A DNA stretch of 37,774 bases from Ruminococcaceae bacterium UBA1730 (GTDB taxonomy: Bacteria; Bacillota; Clostridia; Oscillospirales; Acutalibacteraceae). The first letter of the stretch is position 1; each line of letters begins with the position of its first letter. Both the position numbers and the translations under genes were made by a program. The notes below the pieces were generated by a model. That model saw only the letters and a list, made by a program, of their open reading frames with translations. It searched no databases and had not been told where the DNA came from. Location of the stretch: positions 1-37,774 of the forward strand of contig DCII01000053.1 in assembly GCA_002315935.1 (NCBI GenBank), written 5' to 3'. This document shows, one piece after another, positions 32,751 to 37,774 of the stretch.

Positions 32751-32779
32751 TTGACAAAATTTAAACTGCAATATATAAT
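32751..32779 (+). promoter_or_regulatory. Promoter of the flavoprotein-lipase operon
   Basis: TTGACA (32751-32756) and TATAAT (32774-32779) with a 17-nt spacer are both perfect consensus boxes. The leftward promoter starts 4 nt away, so the two polymerases would compete for the same DNA. Confidence 0.85.
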
Positions 32780-32822
32780 AGATTATAATGGAGAATTTTC
32801 GGCAATGAATGGATGTGAACGG

Positions 32823-34052
32823 ATGAAGAATTTTGATTTGCTTGTTATCGGCGGTTGCTCCGCAGGTCTTGCGGCGGCTGTCAACGCAAAAAGATTTCAA
32901 AAAGGTCTGAATGTTGCAGTCCTTGAAAGGCTTCCGAGAATCGGCAAAAAGATTCTTGCAACGGGCAACGGCAGATGCAATCTCACAAACGCAAATGCAC
33001 TCAATCATCCTTATCATAATTCCGAATTCGCTTCATATGCGTTAAAGAAATACCCTCCCGAATCGGTCATAAGCTTTTTTGAAAGCATGGGAATGCTTAC
33101 AAGAGCGGATAACGAGGGCAGGGTTTATCCGAGAAGCAATGTTGCTTCGTCTGTGCTTGACGCATTGAGATTTGAAATTGAAAAGCTCGGAATATCCGTT
33201 TTTTGTGATACGGCAGTTTCTGAAATAAAAAAGACAAAAGACGGGTTTGTTGTAAATAATGAATTCTCGGCAAGAAAAATTATCATTGCCTGTGGTGGAA
33301 AAGCTTCTCCTGCTCAAGGCTCTGACGGCAGTGCTTTTAATGCTGTCAAATCGCTCGGACATTCCTTTACACCGCTTTATCCGTCTCTTGTGCCGTTGGT
33401 TTCTTCCTCAGTGGAAACAAAACCGCTCAAGGGTATCAGAGCTTCGGGCGTGAAGCTTGTTGCTGAGATTAACGGCAGAACCATTGCCGAATCAAGCGGA
33501 GAAATTCTCTTTACAGACAGCGGACTTTCGGGAATTGCCGCAATGGAATTGGCGGCTGAAATCAATGAAAATGTAAAGAGCAAAACCTTTACACATATTG
33601 ATTTTATGCCCGAAATGTCGATTGATGAGCTTGCAGTTTATATAAAAAATCATAGAGAAATAAGGGGAAACCTTGCAATTGATGAGTTGCTGACGGGGAT
33701 TCTTCCGAAAATGATTGGAATTCAAGTTTGTAAAGCAAATAAACTTTACAGTTCTGAAAAAAAGATAAGTTCTTTGTCTTATTCAGATTGCATGAATCTT
33801 GCGAAAAAGATAAAGGATTATTCTCTCCGCATAACGGGAACGAAAGATTTCAAGGATTCCCAGGTGACCCGTGGAGGAATAAAGGTGAACGAAATCAATC
33901 CCGAAACGATGGAATCGAGGATTTGCAGGGGATTATATTTTGCAGGCGAAATAATTGATGTTGACGGCGGTTGCGGAGGCTTCAATCTTCAGTGGGCGTG
34001 GTCATCGGGTCTGCTTGCAGGTGAATTGAAACAAGGAGCGAATTATGCTTAA
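32823..34052 (+). CDS. BaiN/HI0933-like NAD(P)/FAD-dependent oxidoreductase
   Basis: This 409-residue flavoprotein has the Rossmann start DLLVIGGCSAGLAAAV (family usually GGGASG), the family signature RIGKKILATGNGRCNLTN near 40, and GGIKVNEINPETMESRICRGLYFAGE followed by GGCGGFNLQWAWSSG at the end. BaiN acts on bile-acid intermediates in some clostridia, but most members have no known substrate. The ATG at 32823 fits the family start. The in-frame ATG at 32805, 11 nt after GGAG, is a possible alternative. It overlaps the next gene by 8 nt. Confidence 0.88.
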   Translation: MKNFDLLVIGGCSAGLAAAVNAKRFQKGLNVAVLERLPRIGKKILATGNGRCNLTNANALNHPYHNSEFASYALKKYPPESVISFFESMGMLTRADNEGRVYPRSNVASSVLDALRFEIEKLGISVFCDTAVSEIKKTKDGFVVNNEFSARKIIIACGGKASPAQGSDGSAFNAVKSLGHSFTPLYPSLVPLVSSSVETKPLKGIRASGVKLVAEINGRTIAESSGEILFTDSGLSGIAAMELAAEINENVKSKTFTHIDFMPEMSIDELAVYIKNHREIRGNLAIDELLTGILPKMIGIQVCKANKLYSSEKKISSLSYSDCMNLAKKIKDYSLRITGTKDFKDSQVTRGGIKVNEINPETMESRICRGLYFAGEIIDVDGGCGGFNLQWAWSSGLLAGELKQGANYA

Positions 34053-35652
34053 AATCAGCGAAATAAAACTCGGTCTTGACAGTGCAGAGGAGGAGCTTCG
34101 TGCCGCCGCCGCAAGGGCATTGAGATGCAGAGAAGAAAACATAAAATCGGTTAAGGTTCTCAAAAAGGCGGTTGACTGCCGCAAAAAGGAAAATATTTTT
34201 TTCGTGTATAATGTTGCGGTTGAGATGAATTCGGATGAAAAATCGGTTCTTGCTCATTCGAGAAATCCGAAGGCAGAGGAATACACGGAATATGTTTATG
34301 AAATGCCCGAAAACAGAAGAACGAGCGATCTGAGACCGATTATAGCCGGCTTCGGACCGGCAGGATTCTTTGCGGCTCTTATCCTTGCAAGAGCAGGATT
34401 AAAGCCTATAGTCATTGAGCGTGGCAACGATGTTGAAACGAGGACTGCGGATGTCAAAGGCTTCTGGAGGAGCGGAAACCTCAATACGGAGAGCAATGTT
34501 CAGTTCGGCGAGGGCGGAGCAGGAACATTTTCCGATGGCAAGCTGACAACCGGAATTAAAGACCCTCTTTGCTCAAAGGTTGTTGAGGAGCTTGTGAAGC
34601 ACGGTGCACCCGAGGAGATTGCATATTCATCCCATCCTCATATCGGAACCGACCGTCTCGGAGGAGTTGTTAAAAAATTCCGTGAAGAAATTATTTCTCT
34701 CGGCGGCGAAGTCCGCTTCGGTTGCCGAATGACTGATATTATCATCGCAAACGGCTACGTTCAGGGAATCAGCTGCGTTGACATAAACGGCAGAAGCGAG
34801 GATATCGAAACCGATACTCTGCTTCTCTGCATCGGTCATTCTGCGAGAGATACCCTCGAAATGCTCTACAGAAAGGGAGTAAACATGATTCAGAAGCCTT
34901 TCTCGGTAGGCGTTCGTATTGAGCATCCGAGAGAGATGATTGATAAAGCACAGTACGGCTCATTTGCAGGTCATCCCGCTCTCGGAGCGGCAAATTACAA
35001 AATGGCTTGCCATCCCGAACACGGCAGGGGAGCTTATACCTTCTGTATGTGCCCCGGGGGAACGGTTGTTGCGGCGGCTTCGGAAGAAAAAAGAGTTGTT
35101 GTTAACGGCATGAGCGAATATGCCCGTGATGCGGAAAACTCCAATACGGCTTTGCTTGTGGGCATTGAACCGGCGGATTTCGGAAGCGAGCATCCGCTTG
35201 CAGGAATGCAGATGCAAAGAGAAATCGAAAGCAAAGCATTTGAGCTTGGCGGCGGAGATTATACCGCTCCCGGGCAGACGGTCAAGGATTTTCTCAATGA
35301 AACGCCGTCAACAAAATTCGGAAGTGTCAGACCTTCCTGTCCTACGGGTGTAACTCCCTCGGACATCAGAAGAGTTCTTCCGAAAAAGGTTACGGATACA
35401 CTTGCTTCGGCGATAGTTAAAATGGACAGAAGTCTCAACGGCTTTGCTCTGCCAGATGCAATGCTGACCGCTCCCGAAACGAGAAGCTCGTCACCCGTTA
35501 GAATTCTGCGTGATGATTTGCTTCAATCAAATATCAGAGGACTTTATCCCTGCGGAGAGGGTGCAGGCTATGCAGGTGGAATTGTTTCTGCCGCTGTTGA
35601 CGGAATTCGCTGTGCACACGCCGTTCTTGAGGATGAAAATGACGAATGGTAA
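34045..35652 (+). CDS. FAD-dependent dehydrogenase of the COG2509 type
   Basis: This 535-residue protein has an N-terminal domain of about 90 residues (RRAREENIKSVKVLKKAVDCRKK-like region, typical of the family). The FAD Rossmann motif IIAGFGPAGFFAALIL follows near 99. Further family motifs are NVQFGEGGAGTFSDGKLTT near 151, VGVRIEHPREMID near 290, CMCPGGTVV near 333 and YPCGEGAGYAGGIVSAA near 502. Members are widespread and of unknown substrate. The start overlaps the BaiN-like gene, and the lipase gene follows after 22 nt, so the three form an operon. Confidence 0.88.
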   Translation: MLKISEIKLGLDSAEEELRAAAARALRCREENIKSVKVLKKAVDCRKKENIFFVYNVAVEMNSDEKSVLAHSRNPKAEEYTEYVYEMPENRRTSDLRPIIAGFGPAGFFAALILARAGLKPIVIERGNDVETRTADVKGFWRSGNLNTESNVQFGEGGAGTFSDGKLTTGIKDPLCSKVVEELVKHGAPEEIAYSSHPHIGTDRLGGVVKKFREEIISLGGEVRFGCRMTDIIIANGYVQGISCVDINGRSEDIETDTLLLCIGHSARDTLEMLYRKGVNMIQKPFSVGVRIEHPREMIDKAQYGSFAGHPALGAANYKMACHPEHGRGAYTFCMCPGGTVVAAASEEKRVVVNGMSEYARDAENSNTALLVGIEPADFGSEHPLAGMQMQREIESKAFELGGGDYTAPGQTVKDFLNETPSTKFGSVRPSCPTGVTPSDIRRVLPKKVTDTLASAIVKMDRSLNGFALPDAMLTAPETRSSSPVRILRDDLLQSNIRGLYPCGEGAGYAGGIVSAAVDGIRCAHAVLEDENDEW

Positions 35653-35674
35653 TAAACCGGAAGGAGGAAAAACG

Positions 35675-37552
35675 GTGAAAAAATTCATCAGTCTTGTCAT
35701 ATGTGTTTTAATGATTATTTCAACAGTCTGCATTGATGCTTATGCGGCTAAACAGCCCGACCCCGTTATCCTCATTTCCGGATTTATGTGTTCTCAGCTC
35801 TTTACGGATTACGGAACAGATTTGCAGAAAAAGGTCTGGGGACCCGATGCTTCGGCAATTATTTCGCAGACGAAGGATGATTTTGCCGAATTGCTTTCTG
35901 ACTTGTTCAAGGGAAATGCGGAGAATTTCGGTGAGAAAATTGCCGCTGATGCAGGAGGAGTGTTGGAGGCTCTGGTTTGCAATCCCGACGGAGCTTCGAA
36001 ATATGATGTTCAGCATTATCCTAATCACCCTGAAATTTCGAATTACGAATATCTTTCAAAAAAAGACAACGGTCAATATCTCTACGAAAAGAATTTCTGC
36101 AAATTCATGGCTGAAAGAGTCGGCGGAAAAAGAATGTTTTGCTTCCAGTATGATTCAAGGCTTGATGCCAAGGAGCTTGCAGATGAGCTTCATCAGTTCA
36201 TAAAGGAAGTCAGGGAATATACGAAAAGCGATAAGGTCAGCCTTGTTGCACTCAGCTACGGTGGGTTGATAACCTCAACTTATCTAACATTTTACGGCAA
36301 TGAAAATGATGTCGGCAGGGTTGTTATGAGCGTTCCTGCACTCGGCGGAACGAATATTCCTGCAAAGATTCTTCGAGGGGATATTGAGGTTTCGGCGGAT
36401 TCAATATCAACCTTCGTTGAAACGGCTCTCGGCGGAAGCTCGAATATGGCAAGAGTTTTTGAATCAAAAAATATAAAATGGCTTGATAACTTTGCAAAAG
36501 GTTTTGCGGATAAGCTGAGCATTCTTGCAAAAAACTGGGGAAGCTTCTGGTGCCTTTGCTCGCAGGAAGAATATGAAAGTCTCAAAGCGGATTTCCTTGA
36601 CCCCGTTAAGAATGCGGAGCTTATCAGAAAGATTGACCTGATTCATAATGAGGTTATGCCGAAGCTTTCGGAAACCTATAACTCACTTATGAAAAACGGA
36701 ATGCAGATTTCGATTATCTGCGGAACCGGAAGCAGGCTCTGCCTCGGCGGTGACCTGAACGGAGATGTTATTCTGCCTGCAAGCGGAGTAAGCGGAGCAA
36801 CAACCGCACCTCTCGGAAGCAGATTTGCAGATGGCTATACCGGAGCTTGCACTACCTGCAAGAATAAATCCCATAATCATATTTCTCCCTCAATGGAGAT
36901 TGATGCTTCAAGTGCATACCTGCCCGAAAACACATGGTTTGTTGAGAAGCATTATCACGGGCAGTATTATTACGAGAAATACACAAGAACCCTTGTTGAA
37001 AAGCTTCTCACAACCGATGAAATTAAGGATATATATTCTTCCCCTGATTATCCGCAGTTTGCGAATTCAAATAACAGCTATCGCTCTGTTGACATCAGCT
37101 TTCAGTCAAGCGGAATGTCGGTTCTTTCTTCTGAGGATAATGTGCTGACGGTCAGAAATATCACCGACAGGGATTATATCAAGATTATTTCCGTTGTTTC
37201 AGACGGAGTGAAGCTTGATTTTGATGCTCTCGGTTCGGCGGTTATTTCGCCGGGAAAAACTGTTGAAATTCCGTTCAGCGGAGAAATTCCGAGGGTGGGT
37301 GCATCAACCGCCGCAATAACGGTCAATTTTATCCGAATAGGAACTCTCAATCCGTTCAGGTCGCTTGAATTCGATATTAAAATCGAAAACGGAAAAGCAC
37401 CTGAATTTTCGGAAACAATCGTTCCGGCGGAAAGCAATTCATGGTTGAAAAGCAGAATGCCCGATAAGCTCTTCAAAAAGCTCCGTGAATCATCGTTCAG
37501 ACAGAGCTTTGAATGCATTTACGAAACCTTTAAATCTCTGAAATTAACTTGA
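35675..37552 (+). CDS. Exported LCAT-like alpha/beta-hydrolase, paralogue of the gene at 211-2115
   Basis: This 625-residue protein starts at GTG 35675, with AAGGAGG 7 nt upstream. The signal peptide is KKFISLVICVLMIISTVC, then DAYA. The mature protein opens PVILISGF and has the nucleophile elbow ALSYGG (probable Ser194, again Ala for the first Gly), candidate acid GDVILPASG and candidate His in EKHYHG. Long segments align with the left-edge lipase (CNPDG, YTKSDKV/YSGSDKV, RFADGYT, IDAS-YLP-NTWF, TTDEIKDIYS, YPQF and the C-terminal domain). It is the last gene after two flavoproteins. In-frame codons before 35675 lie inside the upstream gene and are not used. Confidence 0.82.
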   Translation: MKKFISLVICVLMIISTVCIDAYAAKQPDPVILISGFMCSQLFTDYGTDLQKKVWGPDASAIISQTKDDFAELLSDLFKGNAENFGEKIAADAGGVLEALVCNPDGASKYDVQHYPNHPEISNYEYLSKKDNGQYLYEKNFCKFMAERVGGKRMFCFQYDSRLDAKELADELHQFIKEVREYTKSDKVSLVALSYGGLITSTYLTFYGNENDVGRVVMSVPALGGTNIPAKILRGDIEVSADSISTFVETALGGSSNMARVFESKNIKWLDNFAKGFADKLSILAKNWGSFWCLCSQEEYESLKADFLDPVKNAELIRKIDLIHNEVMPKLSETYNSLMKNGMQISIICGTGSRLCLGGDLNGDVILPASGVSGATTAPLGSRFADGYTGACTTCKNKSHNHISPSMEIDASSAYLPENTWFVEKHYHGQYYYEKYTRTLVEKLLTTDEIKDIYSSPDYPQFANSNNSYRSVDISFQSSGMSVLSSEDNVLTVRNITDRDYIKIISVVSDGVKLDFDALGSAVISPGKTVEIPFSGEIPRVGASTAAITVNFIRIGTLNPFRSLEFDIKIENGKAPEFSETIVPAESNSWLKSRMPDKLFKKLRESSFRQSFECIYETFKSLKLT

Positions 37553-37577
37553 CTTTCCGATAGAGAATTGATATAAT
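37549..37577 (+). promoter_or_regulatory. Upstream promoter of a putative small RNA
   Basis: TTGACT (37549-37554) and TATAAT (37572-37577) are spaced by 17 nt. The -35 overlaps the stop codon of the lipase gene. Confidence 0.7.
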
Positions 37578-37599
37578 GAAATTAGTTCAGAAAAAGGGG

Positions 37600-37628
37600 T
37601 TGACAAGGGTGCTTGGATTTGCGATAAT
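37600..37628 (+). promoter_or_regulatory. Downstream promoter of a putative small RNA
   Basis: TTGACA (37600-37605) and GATAAT (37623-37628) are spaced by 17 nt. Transcription would start about 37635, at the first bases of the AGCA tract. Confidence 0.65.
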
Positions 37629-37633
37629 CTGTG

Positions 37634-37770
<137 letters not shown>

Positions 37771-37774
37771 CATG

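Overview
The window looks like chromosomal DNA of an anaerobic, low-to-mid GC Firmicute, most likely a gut Clostridia (Oscillospiraceae/Lachnospiraceae-like). The evidence is a ctsR-mcsA-mcsB-clpC operon with CtsR heptad boxes, a SAM-I riboswitch in front of metK, AGGAGG-type ribosome binding sites, consensus TTGACA-17-TATAAT promoters, and the Gram-positive genes rqcH, trmK and nrdR. It starts inside a CRISPR repeat and ends just after a tetranucleotide microsatellite. It may therefore be a whole assembly contig broken at repeats on both sides (inference).

Left edge (1-210): the leader-distal end of a type V-A (Cas12a) CRISPR array, consisting of the 3' part of one repeat, one 29-nt spacer and a decayed last repeat. 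A 71-nt broken copy of the 3' part of plsC follows. Region 211-5760 is a lipid/envelope locus. A leftward run encodes a histidine phosphatase, an exported SGNH hydrolase, a geranylgeranyl-reductase-like flavoprotein and an exported LCAT-like lipase; plsC diverges from it. Region 5785-7630 holds an amidohydrolase, a small helical protein and a 42-residue ORF behind a strong promoter.

Region 7632-12101 (leftward) is polA-ywlE-rimI-tsaD. Divergent from it are dusB and a truncated DinD/BRO-type gene. Next comes ctsR-mcsA-mcsB-clpC (13948-18420), whose control region carries about ten RGTCAAA heptads. The writer (McsB), the probable eraser (YwlE) and the protease unfoldase (ClpC) of protein arginine phosphorylation thus lie within 9 kb. 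metK follows under a SAM-I riboswitch, with a GtrB/DPM-like glycosyltransferase behind it.

Region 20793-29213 carries a small membrane protein, nrdR, a lipoprotein, a YbaK-type tRNA deacylase, a YhcH/NanQ-like protein divergent from a GH78 rhamnosidase-like enzyme, an RluA pseudouridine synthase and a polar amino-acid ABC transporter. Region 29289-32687 (leftward) is DUF1858-trmK-nif3-rqcH. Divergent from it are two flavoproteins (BaiN/HI0933 type and COG2509 type) and a second LCAT-like lipase, paralogous to the one at the left edge. The right edge (37553-37774) has two tandem promoters, sixteen AGCA units and an intrinsic terminator, which together look like a small untranslated RNA gene.

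No tRNA, rRNA, transposase or cas gene was seen. Most of the window is ordinary core genome. The unusual parts are the two edges, the CtsR operator cluster and the duplicated lipases.
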